From assembly GCA_009927065.1 (NCBI GenBank), contig RFNU01000135.1:1-26911 (forward strand): a stretch of 26,911 bases of DNA, read 5' to 3'. Source of the DNA: a bacterium. GTDB lineage: Bacteria > Pseudomonadota > Gammaproteobacteria > Berkiellales > Berkiellaceae. Position numbers and translations under genes: made by a program. Positions 1 through 8,262 of the stretch are shown in pieces. How positions within the stretch are numbered: the first letter of the stretch is position 1; the number at the start of each line of letters is the position of its first letter. The notes beneath the pieces are model-generated. The model saw only the letters and a list, made by a program, of their open reading frames with translations, had not been told where the DNA came from and made no database searches.

Positions 1-270
1 ACCTAATGAGGCAAGGATCAGTGTTGCGATAATAGAAAGATCTGAAAATATTATTTTTTCTTTACTATAATAACCCATCAGAATACATGAAGTCATAATA
101 GAGATAAAAATCCTTGAAAGCTCATGAGGAAGATGGAAGACGTATTGGGAAAAAAGTATAATAATCAATGAAATGGATATCAAAGAAACACTAACTCCAG
201 AGATCATCCCTTGCAAAAAATCTGCTTTTATCTGCTGATAATCTTTTTTAAAATCCGCTAATGTGAACAT
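1..270 (-). CDS. N-terminal part of a membrane protein, possibly SulP-like permease (cut by window edge)
   Basis: An open frame of 90 codons starts with ATG at 270 and runs off the left edge without a stop. The product begins MFTLADFKKDYQQIKADFLQ. A hydrophobic helix of about 20 residues follows, then a short HLPHEL linker and at least two more hydrophobic stretches. This arrangement (basic amphipathic start, FLQGM-like turn, helix, L-P motif, second helix) resembles the beginning of SulP-family inner-membrane anion transporters, but only about 90 residues are visible and the match is by eye. Membrane location is well supported; the family is a guess. A weak AGAG lies just upstream of the ATG. 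The gene faces away from the ABC transporter genes at 716, so 271-715 is a divergent intergenic region. Confidence 0.6.
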   Translation of the reverse strand, partial: MFTLADFKKDYQQIKADFLQGMISGVSVSLISISLIIILFSQYVFHLPHELSRIFISIMTSCILMGYYSKEKIIFSDLSIIATLILASLG

Positions 271-715
271 AGGCTCTAAAAAAATAAATCACTATTCTAA
301 ATGATAGATCATTATAGTTTTTTAGAGACATCTCCTCATAGAATAATCAACGTCATGTTCGAGAGAGTTGTCTTTGACCAGCCTGGAATAACAAGATAAA
401 CCTCTATGTAGGCTTGCGCTTTAATTCTACTTGATCGAAAAATCACGAAATACTAGTATCTTAAAACTGAGCCAGGGAACATGATCCAATAAACTGATCT
501 CAACGTGATGTTGGATAAAAAAGGATCCAGTGGACGACGAGCGAAATGCAAGATTAATGAATCTGTGATAGAGGCAAGAGCCTGGCTGCATCTTTATTGA
601 GAAGAGATTGAGCAGTAGCTGAGGCCTGGCTACCCACTTGTGTTTGGACAAATTCTAGATGGCGAATTCAGCAACGTTCGTTACACTAAAGATTAAGAAC
701 TCTTAAAAACGATAC
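271..715. other. intergenic region with no convincing gene
   Basis: This 445-base stretch separates two divergent genes. A minus-strand frame is open from 651 to 427 (74 codons) but begins with TTG, has no ribosome binding site and has an unremarkable composition, so it is not called as a gene. The motif CCTGGCT occurs twice (about 580 and 625), and its complement AGCCAGG occurs near 470, so weak secondary structure is possible. The short plus-strand frame ending near 695 could be the tail of a decayed gene. No tRNA or recognisable mobile-element end was seen. Confidence 0.5.
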
Positions 716-1351
716 ATGATGCTTACTCTTGAAAATCTATCATATAGTTATCCAGATAGTACTCTTATTTTAGATAACATTAACTTGCACATCCTTGCTG
801 GCGATCGAGTGATGATTATGGGTCCTTCAGGCTGTGGGAAAACAACATTACTCAGACTGATGAGTGGTCTGCTTGTTATGCAAGAAGGCTCTCTCAAGCT
901 CAATATCAGGGAACTGCATCAAAAATCTTTCGTTTTCCAAGATCATCAATTAGTAGATTATTTAACTGTTTTAGAAAATATCTTGCTACCCACTTGGTGC
1001 GTAGACGGGAAATTTCCAATACATCTGAAAGAGGCGGCTGACCAACTGTTATATGATTTTGGTCTGGCAGATAAAGGCAAAGCTTATCCCTGTCAACTTT
1101 CAGGCGGACAGCAACAGCGCGTTGGCATTATCAGAGCTCTGTTAGCTAAACCAGAAATTATTTTTGCAGATGAGCCTACAGGTCATCTTGATGAAGAGAT
1201 GACCAGAATAACAATAAATCTTCTAGCTCATTACTGCAAAAGCAATTTATGTACATTAGTTTTAGTATCACATGATCCCAGCCTAATTCCGTATGTTGAT
1301 AAAGTCTATATCCTGAAAAATAAAAAACTTATTAAAAAGGATGTTGTATGA
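716..1351 (+). CDS. ybbA: ABC transporter ATP-binding protein, YbbA/LolD-like
   Basis: The 211-residue protein is a complete ABC nucleotide-binding domain. Visible motifs are Walker A GPSGCGKTT (36-44), Q-loop Gln75, signature LSGGQ (128-132), Walker B ending in D152-E153 followed by PTG, and the switch histidine H186. The DEPTGHLD sequence and the short length place it in the MacB/LolD/YbbA group, whose members drive extracytoplasmic or lipoprotein-related permeases rather than nutrient import. Its stop overlaps the start of the permease gene by four bases (ATGA), which implies translational coupling and a working partnership. Two ATG codons in a row begin the frame at 716; no strong Shine-Dalgarno sequence precedes them. 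Assignment to YbbA rather than LolD rests on the partner, which is one large YbbP-like permease and not LolC/LolE. Confidence 0.9.
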   Translation: MMLTLENLSYSYPDSTLILDNINLHILAGDRVMIMGPSGCGKTTLLRLMSGLLVMQEGSLKLNIRELHQKSFVFQDHQLVDYLTVLENILLPTWCVDGKFPIHLKEAADQLLYDFGLADKGKAYPCQLSGGQQQRVGIIRALLAKPEIIFADEPTGHLDEEMTRITINLLAHYCKSNLCTLVLVSHDPSLIPYVDKVYILKNKKLIKKDVV

Positions 1352-3603
1352 AAGTTTATAATGACTATCAACGACTTATTTTTATTTTCTTTACATTAAC
1401 TAGCATGATATTGGTTGGCTTAGTGACACTGCAAGAGGGGAGTGAGCGCTGGATTAACCAACAACGCCTTCATGATTGTGGGGCACAAGCACGATTAAGC
1501 TTCTCAACACCTCTGAGCGAACATGAAAATCAGTTGATACGCAATCACTTTGCGCGAAATGAGATTAGTGAACAAAAAACATTTGCTACAACAGCATTTC
1601 AAGGTGAACATGTTGTCATGCTGCAAGCTAAGGTTTTATACGATCCTTACCCTTTAACTCAAGCTCCATTATCTCTTAAACATAATACGTTGTTGATCAA
1701 TAAAGCATTTGCTGAACGCTTAGCAGACAACTCTCCTCTTGTTTTAGGGAAAGACAGTTTTGATCAATGGGATGTTATTGAGCCTTCATTTTATTGGTCC
1801 ATGATGGATGTTATTTGGCCGACTGTTTGGCTAACGCCTCAACAGCTTACACAGACTCAGCTGCTCGCTACAGGAAGTCGCTATCATACTGAATTTCACA
1901 TCAATACTATGAGTATTCCTCGTGAACTCCAAGATTTCGTTGAGAAAGCGCACGGGCAATTTGAAACATATCTTGATCAAGAAAATATTTTAAATGATTT
2001 TATTCAGACTATGAACGGATATGTGAATTGGTTTGTTATTACCCTTATTATACTTCAATCATTAGGATTATGGCTCTTGATGACTAAAGAACAGGAAAAG
2101 CAAGAACCTCGGTTGTTTTACCATAGATGGTATAACTTAAGCTGGCCTTTTAAGCACTTGTTATTTAATCGATCGTTTATAATCCTGAGCGCGATGATAG
2201 GTGCTCTTATATTTTTAAGCGGGGGGGTAAGTTTTTATTGGAATATTCCTTTTTTTAAAACGCTGATGAGGACTTTATGTGGTCAATGGCTTTTGATCGT
2301 TAGCATTATAATGATGATGAGTACACCGTTTGGCTATCATAAGGATTATCGTATCTTGCATTGTATTTTTGCTCTTTTGATGGGTTTTTCTTGGAGTCTG
2401 ACACTTAATGCTTCAATAGGAAGCTGGTTAAGCTGTATGATTTTTATTATTGCTGCTTTAATGTTAACCAGCAGTGTTTTATCTCTGACAGGAGTTATAT
2501 TAAGAATTGGTGATTACTGGCCCTTGAGTTTATTAGGACGTTTTTGGCAAAGAAAAGCATTTTCTCACTGTTGGCCACAAGCCGTCTTAGTGATCACCTT
2601 AGTGTTCATGGTGCTAGCTGGACATCTCACAATAGCTTTAACACAATTTTTAAAAGAGCCCTTACTGGCCCATCGTGACAATTTTTTTGCGATTAATATT
2701 CCTTTAAATGCAACATTGCATTTAGACGCCGTCATTGGGCTTAAACAGTATCAACTGCTCAGACCCAAGCTAATCGGTATCGATAATGAATATATTAAGC
2801 AATCTCGCACAGATAAACGCGAAGGAAGAACAGGGGTATACCGCCCTCTCAACTGTATTATGAGTGATTCTATTCCTAATGATAACAAAATCGTGCAAGG
2901 CTCTTGGCCTGTAAAACCCCTTGACGTCACAAAACAACCTTATCCTTTATTAATTGAAGAAGGTTTTGCAAAAAAAATGGGTATCACTATTGGCTCCCTT
3001 CTTGAGTTTGATACAGCATTGGGTAGCATCACAGGCAAGGCTGTTGCCTTTCAAAAAGCCAATTGGCAATCGATGAAGCCAAATTTCTTTGTGATTTTTC
3101 CACAAGGCACTGTCAATCGCTATCTTGAGTCAACAATGATTGCTGGTTTTGCTCCATCCATTCAAAAGAAAGAGATCTTTTTGTCTTTAGCCCAAGAGTA
3201 TCCATCAACCACTTTTTTTGATGTTGACGAAGTCAAGAAAATCGCTCAAAGAAATATTGAACCCATTATACAAGGATCGTTTTTGCTGCTCAGTGGATTT
3301 TTATTGATAGCAACATTGTTTAGTGCATTCGTGAAAGATATTTATCCGCTTAAACTGCTTCCTGCCGCATTAAGCTTTGCTCTTTTAGGAAAAAAATCAA
3401 ATCTTTTAGAACAGCAAAGTCGGCAAAGTGAATATATTTTACTGACTCTTTTTATTCTTGCTTTATGCAAAGGAATTTTTACTTATGTCCATTGGTCATG
3501 GATAAGCCTTGCCGAGCTCAATTATAGTTGGCTGTCATTGATCATCAGTACACTATCAAGTTATCTCTTGCTGAGTTTCACTAAAAAATCTTCTCTACAC
3601 TAA
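1348..3603 (+). CDS. ybbP: YbbP-like ABC transporter permease (FtsX/MacB superfamily)
   Basis: The 751-residue protein has about ten membrane helices. One lies near 9-27, a group spans roughly 228-430, and a C-terminal group spans roughly 642-745. Two large extracytoplasmic domains, about 28-225 and 432-640, separate them. This is the YbbP layout of duplicated FtsX units with an extra helix block. The segment around 545-585, including PNFFVIFP, matches the conserved NFFV-FP stretch of YbbP proteins. With the upstream ATPase it should form an inner-membrane complex. In the family the substrate is poorly defined; lipid-linked or lipoprotein-type cargo is often suggested. E. coli YbbP is slightly longer (about 800 residues). 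The tesA gene that usually accompanies ybbAP is not visible here. A perfect hairpin follows the stop. Confidence 0.85.
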   Translation: MKVYNDYQRLIFIFFTLTSMILVGLVTLQEGSERWINQQRLHDCGAQARLSFSTPLSEHENQLIRNHFARNEISEQKTFATTAFQGEHVVMLQAKVLYDPYPLTQAPLSLKHNTLLINKAFAERLADNSPLVLGKDSFDQWDVIEPSFYWSMMDVIWPTVWLTPQQLTQTQLLATGSRYHTEFHINTMSIPRELQDFVEKAHGQFETYLDQENILNDFIQTMNGYVNWFVITLIILQSLGLWLLMTKEQEKQEPRLFYHRWYNLSWPFKHLLFNRSFIILSAMIGALIFLSGGVSFYWNIPFFKTLMRTLCGQWLLIVSIIMMMSTPFGYHKDYRILHCIFALLMGFSWSLTLNASIGSWLSCMIFIIAALMLTSSVLSLTGVILRIGDYWPLSLLGRFWQRKAFSHCWPQAVLVITLVFMVLAGHLTIALTQFLKEPLLAHRDNFFAINIPLNATLHLDAVIGLKQYQLLRPKLIGIDNEYIKQSRTDKREGRTGVYRPLNCIMSDSIPNDNKIVQGSWPVKPLDVTKQPYPLLIEEGFAKKMGITIGSLLEFDTALGSITGKAVAFQKANWQSMKPNFFVIFPQGTVNRYLESTMIAGFAPSIQKKEIFLSLAQEYPSTTFFDVDEVKKIAQRNIEPIIQGSFLLLSGFLLIATLFSAFVKDIYPLKLLPAALSFALLGKKSNLLEQQSRQSEYILLTLFILALCKGIFTYVHWSWISLAELNYSWLSLIISTLSSYLLLSFTKKSSLH

Positions 3604-3609
3604 GGCAAC

Positions 3610-3639
3610 GCAAGCTTATCATGAAACAGATAAGCTTGC
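3610..3639 (+). terminator. hairpin between convergent ybbP-like gene and pepN
   Basis: GCAAGCTTATC at 3610-3620 and its exact complement at 3629-3639 form an 11-bp stem with an 8-base loop. It lies seven bases after the permease stop and about 40 bases beyond the pepN stop. The sequence after it on the plus strand, TTGATTATT, is only moderately T-rich. It is probably a terminator for the plus-strand operon and may act less efficiently in the pepN direction. Confidence 0.6.
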
Positions 3640-3680
3640 TTGATTATTCAGCGATCAATTTCCTGCTATGAATTAAGCCT

Positions 3681-6179
3681 CTAAACATTCAATAACTGCT
3701 GAACAATTTCTTGAGTATTAGCCGATAAGCTTGGATTGCTTGTTAATGATTTTAAGACCAGCTCAAAACGTTCTCGATAAGAACGCTCCCATCGGCGCCA
3801 TTGTTTAGGGATTTTAGCAATTTTTGCAGCAACTTGTGGATTGATTGAATCGATTTGAGTCACAATCAATTTCCACCATTCATACCCTGTTCCACTGATA
3901 GCGTGGAACCCTTTCAAGTTAGAAGAGCAAAACCCACCGACCAAGGCATACACTTTATTAGGATTTTTCAGATCGAAAGCTTTATGCTGCTGTGCAGGTA
4001 AAGCATCATCAATGATAACAGCATCAAGGGATGTTAAACGTAGCCATTGGCTAACAAGTAATGGATTGTCATGGTGTGCTTCATAAAATTGATCTAAGAA
4101 TTCTTTTGCTTGATTGTGAGCATGAGGTGATTGTATTTGTGCCAAAATCATGGCTATTTTTGTACTCATCATCTGTTCATTAAGAAAGCTTGAGAAAATT
4201 TCTGCTTGAGGCTCAACCGTCGCAATAAAACGTAAACAGACTTTTTGTAATCGACGTAACTCAATAGCTTGAGGAGAAAAATCTTTTTGATCAATAAGAT
4301 TTAAAATTTCAGTGCAATCAATATAAAAATCTTGAGCTAAGATTCGAACAATACGTTCAATAGCATCCTGATAAGCTAACGGATCAAGATTATCAACAGT
4401 TAAAAGCAGCGTATCAAAAGATGGCGGTGTTAATAATGCTGCCTTTAATCCATGAGATTTTTTATCGCTTTTAAAAATAGCTGTGAATAATTGTTTGTCC
4501 TTTTTGTACAAATGACCTTTTTGATCAATAAGCAAGTATTTCCAATGATCTTGCATTAAGAGCCAACAAGTGACCGAATCAGACTCGGCAAGAATTAATG
4601 TGGTTCGCTCTTCAGGACTATAATGAATGCGCATTTCAATTGGAGCTGCAAATTGATGATTAAACGTTGGAAGCGCTTTGTTGATGCGTTTTAAGCTCAA
4701 GTGTTTCTTATCAAAAGCAATGACTGATGGTTGCTCAAGACATTCTTGATCATTCCAAAACGCAATCGATAAGGGAATAAAAAAAACATACCCTAAGGGG
4801 TGTTCCTGAGAGATTTCTATTGTATCTTCTTTGATCTCTACATTCACAACAGGTGGATGAGGATAATCATACCAGTAAGAAAAGTGCTCTAAAGAAATTC
4901 CACTTGTTTCACTCATGATTCTAAGCCAATCTTCTATAGTAGCTGCTTTTCCATCAAATTCTGTTAAATAGCGCTGAACAGCTTTATAGTAATGCTCTTT
5001 ACCTATCAGTGCGCTTAACATTCTAATAATTTCGGCGCCTTTTTCATAAACAGTTGCTGTATAAAAGTTATCGATCGCATGATATTCGACTGGTCGCACA
5101 GGATGCGCAAGAGGCGAACGATCTTCTGGAAACTGCACTGCTAATAATTGCATCACATCATCGATACGACTCATAGGAGAGTGTGTGACGTCAGCCATAA
5201 ACTGTTGTTCTCTAAAAACAGTCAACCCTTCTTTGAGCGAAAGCTGAAACCAATCACGTAATGTGACTCTATTGCCTGTATAATTATGAAAATATTCATG
5301 CCCAACAACAGCTAAAATATTTTGATAATCTTCATCAGTAGCTGTATGCAAATCACCCAAAACATACTTAGCATTAAAGATATTAAGGCTTTTATTTTCC
5401 ATTGCACCCATATTAAAATCATGAGTTGCTACAATATGGTAAACACCAAGATCGTATTCTAGCCCGTATGTGTCTTCATCCCACTTCATCGATTTTTTTA
5501 ATGCCTCTATAGCAAACGCAGTGCGATCCTTTTCATACTTGTCTGTATAGATTTTAAGATCGACATAGCGACCACTTTTAGTTATAAAATGATCTTGAGT
5601 TAACGCTAAATCACCAGCTACTAACGCGAATAAATAAGATGGTTTAGGGAAAGGATCGTGCCATTGGACCTGATGACGATCATCACGTGTATCAGCGCCA
5701 ACATAATTTCCATTTGAAAGTAAAATAGGGTAGCGCTTTTTATCAGCATTCAAGGTAATATGAAATGTGGCTAACACATCGGGTCTATCAGGATAAAACA
5801 TGATCCTTCTAAAACCTTCGGCTTCACACTGTGTACATAACATCTGGCCTGAGGTATATAAACCAGATAATGTTGTATTAAGATGAGGATAAATTTTTAC
5901 TCGTTGGTGAATGACGCCTGATAAGGGCTGATTTTGTAAGGTTAATCCCTTATCGTTAAGTGCATATTGATTGAGTGAGATCTCTTTCTGATTGACTTTT
6001 AAATTTAAAAGTTCAAGATCTTCACCATGTAAAAATAAGGTTGTTGAAGAGGACTCGTAATACAATTGAGCATCAACAATCACATGATCATCAAAGATAT
6101 CAAAAGTAATAATATTATGTTTGATAATCAGTTCTGGAGCTTGGTAATTTTTGAGTAAAAAGGAAGATTGAGTTGTCAT
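3681..6179 (-). CDS. pepN: aminopeptidase N (M1 family)
   Basis: This 832-residue zinc metallopeptidase removes N-terminal amino acids from peptides in the cytoplasm and supports peptide recycling. The exopeptidase motif GAMEN is at 258-262. The zinc site HEYFH is at 294-298 with the third ligand E317 in KEGLTVF; E295 is the catalytic base. The proton-donor tyrosine is likely Y378 in FYTATVYEKG. The order (beta-rich N-terminal saddle, thermolysin-like domain to about 440, small beta domain, C-terminal helical repeat domain) fits bacterial PepN, which is usually about 870 residues, so this one is slightly short but complete. The start ATG at 6179 agrees with the family, although the Shine-Dalgarno sequence is weak (GAGTG). 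It is transcribed alone and converges on the ABC permease gene. Confidence 0.96.
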   Translation of the reverse strand: MTTQSSFLLKNYQAPELIIKHNIITFDIFDDHVIVDAQLYYESSSTTLFLHGEDLELLNLKVNQKEISLNQYALNDKGLTLQNQPLSGVIHQRVKIYPHLNTTLSGLYTSGQMLCTQCEAEGFRRIMFYPDRPDVLATFHITLNADKKRYPILLSNGNYVGADTRDDRHQVQWHDPFPKPSYLFALVAGDLALTQDHFITKSGRYVDLKIYTDKYEKDRTAFAIEALKKSMKWDEDTYGLEYDLGVYHIVATHDFNMGAMENKSLNIFNAKYVLGDLHTATDEDYQNILAVVGHEYFHNYTGNRVTLRDWFQLSLKEGLTVFREQQFMADVTHSPMSRIDDVMQLLAVQFPEDRSPLAHPVRPVEYHAIDNFYTATVYEKGAEIIRMLSALIGKEHYYKAVQRYLTEFDGKAATIEDWLRIMSETSGISLEHFSYWYDYPHPPVVNVEIKEDTIEISQEHPLGYVFFIPLSIAFWNDQECLEQPSVIAFDKKHLSLKRINKALPTFNHQFAAPIEMRIHYSPEERTTLILAESDSVTCWLLMQDHWKYLLIDQKGHLYKKDKQLFTAIFKSDKKSHGLKAALLTPPSFDTLLLTVDNLDPLAYQDAIERIVRILAQDFYIDCTEILNLIDQKDFSPQAIELRRLQKVCLRFIATVEPQAEIFSSFLNEQMMSTKIAMILAQIQSPHAHNQAKEFLDQFYEAHHDNPLLVSQWLRLTSLDAVIIDDALPAQQHKAFDLKNPNKVYALVGGFCSSNLKGFHAISGTGYEWWKLIVTQIDSINPQVAAKIAKIPKQWRRWERSYRERFELVLKSLTSNPSLSANTQEIVQQLLNV

Positions 6180-6455
6180 AATACACTCTGAAATTTAAAT
6201 CTAACGTGAGTGTAATAGTTCGTGCAATAAAAAAATAGTCCTAGCGGCAACTCCCCCTCTCAATGGCTAAAACCATTGTCATGGGGATATCGAATTGAGA
6301 ACCATGATCAGCAATCTGACCATCTTTATAACTGGCTGAATACCACTTAAAGACCAGTTGATGAGGCGACTCTTCTTATCCTCATCGACAGATCTTCTCG
6401 ATCATCAACTGATTGATGTGTCTTGATTTTAGTTAAAATTAGCGGCTGATTGGGT
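6180..6455 (-). pseudogene. unidentified gene remnant: C-terminal ORF fragment next to pepN
   Basis: On the minus strand a frame is open from about 6375 down to a TAG at 6241-6243 and ends ...FDIPMTMVLAIERGSCR. It has no start codon. Upstream the same frame contains stops, and the other frames carry short open pieces, so it looks like the tail of a decayed gene. The family is not recognised. Inside it CAGTTGATGA (6355-6364) and its exact complement (6402-6411) could form a stem. Together with the neighbouring ATPase fragment this marks 6.2-6.7 kb as a decaying accessory segment between pepN and the intact ATPase gene. The pepN promoter must also lie near 6180-6250. Confidence 0.25.
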
Positions 6456-6623
6456 TTATATTGAGTGAACTACCCGCCCATGAATGAGCGGGTAGTTCAC
6501 GTAAGCAGAATTAGGATAGATTTGTTTAGACAACGTTGTTTTTTCACATTGTCGAGGTCCTTCAAGAAGAACAATTTTTTGCTCTAAATCATTTTTAATG
6601 CGCTCGCAGTTTTCACGAAGCAT
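6456..6623 (-). pseudogene. N-terminal remnant of a second DUF4143-type AAA ATPase
   Basis: A 55-codon frame begins with ATG at 6623 and ends with TAA at 6456. It starts MLRENCERIKNDLEQKIVLL and continues EGPRQCEKTTLSKQ. This is the beginning of the P-loop ATPases that carry a C-terminal DUF4143 region. Their consensus here is GPRQVGKTTL, so the fragment has CE in place of VG and has lost the invariant P-loop glycine. The following YPNSAYVNY resembles the strand after Walker A in the family. The rest of the gene (several hundred residues) is absent. The fragment lies downstream of an intact gene of the same family but belongs to a different subgroup, so it is more likely a separate decayed gene than a recent duplicate. 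Confidence 0.6.
6465..6500. repeat. perfect 13-bp inverted repeat, 10-base loop
   Basis: GTGAACTACCCGC at 6465-6477 is repeated in exact reverse complement at 6488-6500 with ten bases between the arms. It falls inside the ATPase remnant. No T-run follows on either strand, so it is not a standard terminator. Confidence 0.8.
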
Positions 6624-6647
6624 AAGAAATATTCTGCAACTGTTTTA

Positions 6648-6711
6648 CGACCATTCTCGATACAATTGTAGAATGGACTTGACTATTCTACAATTGTATC
6701 GAGAATGGTCG
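6648..6711. repeat. perfect 27-bp inverted repeat, 10-base loop
   Basis: The arm at 6648-6674 (CGACCATTCTCG...GTAGAAT) is matched by its exact reverse complement at 6685-6711, and the spacer is the ten bases 6675-6684. Each arm contains the smaller palindrome TACAATTGTA. It lies 38 bases beyond the stop of the intact ATPase gene and 24 bases upstream of the ATPase remnant. It has no adjacent T-run on either strand, so although it could stall transcription it does not have the form of an intrinsic terminator. It could be a mobile-element end, a very small non-autonomous element or a replication-generated palindrome. Confidence 0.85.
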
Positions 6712-6749
6712 GAATTTCTTAATATTCTTGAACAAAACACGTGTGCACG

Positions 6750-8120
6750 TTAACACAGCCTATGTATTTGACCGATTAGATAGAAAGGAAGCGTGATCAA
6801 TTCAAATGAGTGCAAATCAGATGTTTCGATTGTTATTGTTGATGGTTGCTGCAAGCAAAATCTAATTGCTTTTTTAAATCCTCTTTCTTTCATAAAAATA
6901 TGTAATGATTTTAAGGCGCCTGTACTACCTGATTTTACTTCTATAGGAATAATTGTACCTTTATGAGTAATCACAAAATCAACTTCAGCATTCGATGATT
7001 TAGCTTCTCGTAACCAATAATACAGCTGGGGCGACTCAAAAGAAGGGCGTAATTGTAACAGTTCTTGAGCAACAAATTGTTCGCAAAGCTGGCCAACATT
7101 GACTAAAGATGGTTGATGGTTATCAAAATTGTAGTCATCATAAGACAGTCCAAGAACACTGAGCGCCAGTCCAATATCTAAAAAGTAAGTTTTAAAATCT
7201 TTTTCTTTCACTTGAGCCCCTAATGGCAATCCTTGAGCACTCGTATTATAAACAGATTGTAGCAGTCTAGCTGAAATGAGATGTTCTAATGCCTCTTTAA
7301 TAACTGTTGATTTTTCTTCACGATCGATATTTGAATATTTGAATTTTTCCCCAAGCATAAATGGGATTTTTTGGAAAATCGATCGTAATCGTTGTTGTTT
7401 TCTTCCAGAATGATATTTAGAAAAATCATCTTGATAAGATAAAACTAAAGATTGTTTAACTCGATTCACTTCTAATAGACTTTTTGTTTTTAAGTAAGTT
7501 GCTATTGATTGCGGCAATCCACCTATAAAAAAATAAAGTTTTATCGCATCAAGAAGCTGATTGTGCAAGATGCCCGGAATACCATGACCCATTAGACACG
7601 TAGTGTAGTTTTTTAAATATTGTCGTAGATTGTGTTTTCCTATAGCTGATAAAAATCCTTCGAATGTTAACGGCCCCAAAAAAAAATACTCTACTCGACC
7701 TACAGGGATACTGTAGCGATGATCATTTAACGTAAGATCTAATAAGGAACCAGCAGCAATAACAGCCAATGATGGAAGTTTTTCAAAAAAATATCTTAAA
7801 CAGGCGATGATTGAGGGCGCTCGTTGAATTTCATCTAAAAATAAAATGCTTTTTGTTTGATTAATACTGATATTAAGAGATGCTTCTAATAAAGTCATAA
7901 TGTAAAGAGGATCTTGGGATTGAAAAAAATCAACAAGCTGAGGATCTTTTTCAAAATCCAACTCAACAAGAGTATATCCAGATTTTTGGGCAAGCATTCT
8001 TACTAAAGTGGATTTTCCTACTTGCCTGGCTCCTCGCATGATTAAAGGTTGACGAATTGCACTATATAACCAATGCTCCAAGTCTTTTAATTCATCACGT
8101 TCAAATGATATTTGCTCCAT
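6750..8120 (-). CDS. AAA ATPase with C-terminal DUF4143 domain
   Basis: The 456-residue protein opens with an AAA domain. Walker A is GARQVGKST (30-38) and Walker B is SILFLDEIQR (91-100) with D96-E97. A sensor-like AAGS is near 122-125. The C-terminal half is the DUF4143 region, with EVDFVI followed by IPIEVKSG, a pattern resembling the core of PD-(D/E)XK nuclease-fold domains. The family is widespread and mobile in bacteria and archaea, and its cellular role is not established; DNA-related or stress-related functions are guesses. The start is well fixed by TAGGAGATTT directly before the ATG. It appears to be a single-gene unit, with a possible promoter at 8175-8203, and sits next to a decayed relative, which suggests an accessory locus. 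Confidence 0.9.
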   Translation of the reverse strand: MEQISFERDELKDLEHWLYSAIRQPLIMRGARQVGKSTLVRMLAQKSGYTLVELDFEKDPQLVDFFQSQDPLYIMTLLEASLNISINQTKSILFLDEIQRAPSIIACLRYFFEKLPSLAVIAAGSLLDLTLNDHRYSIPVGRVEYFFLGPLTFEGFLSAIGKHNLRQYLKNYTTCLMGHGIPGILHNQLLDAIKLYFFIGGLPQSIATYLKTKSLLEVNRVKQSLVLSYQDDFSKYHSGRKQQRLRSIFQKIPFMLGEKFKYSNIDREEKSTVIKEALEHLISARLLQSVYNTSAQGLPLGAQVKEKDFKTYFLDIGLALSVLGLSYDDYNFDNHQPSLVNVGQLCEQFVAQELLQLRPSFESPQLYYWLREAKSSNAEVDFVITHKGTIIPIEVKSGSTGALKSLHIFMKERGFKKAIRFCLQQPSTITIETSDLHSFELITLPFYLIGQIHRLC

Positions 8121-8262
8121 AAATCTCCTAAAAAGAAAGCCTGTTTTATTCGTTTTAATCTAAAATACAATAATATATTAGATCAATAAAGTCTGGAATA
8201 CAATGATATTTCAGAGGAATTGTTTCCATAGGAATTCTAATTGATTTAAAAATAAAGCTTTA
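8121..8262 (-). promoter_or_regulatory. candidate promoter and paired direct repeats of the DUF4143 ATPase gene
   Basis: Read on the minus strand, TTGTAT (8203-8198) and TAATAT (8180-8175) are separated by 17 bases, a plausible sigma-70 promoter about 55 bases before the start codon. Superimposed are two direct repeats, AATACAATAATAT at 8164-8176 and AATACAATGATAT at 8197-8209, which agree at 12 of 13 positions and are spaced 33 bases apart, close to three helical turns. They could be a binding site for a regulator, possibly the ATPase itself, but this is inference. Confidence 0.35.

Noticed and set aside
427..651. 74-codon minus-strand frame
   Set aside because: TTG start, no ribosome binding site, no recognisable domain; more likely chance or decayed DNA.
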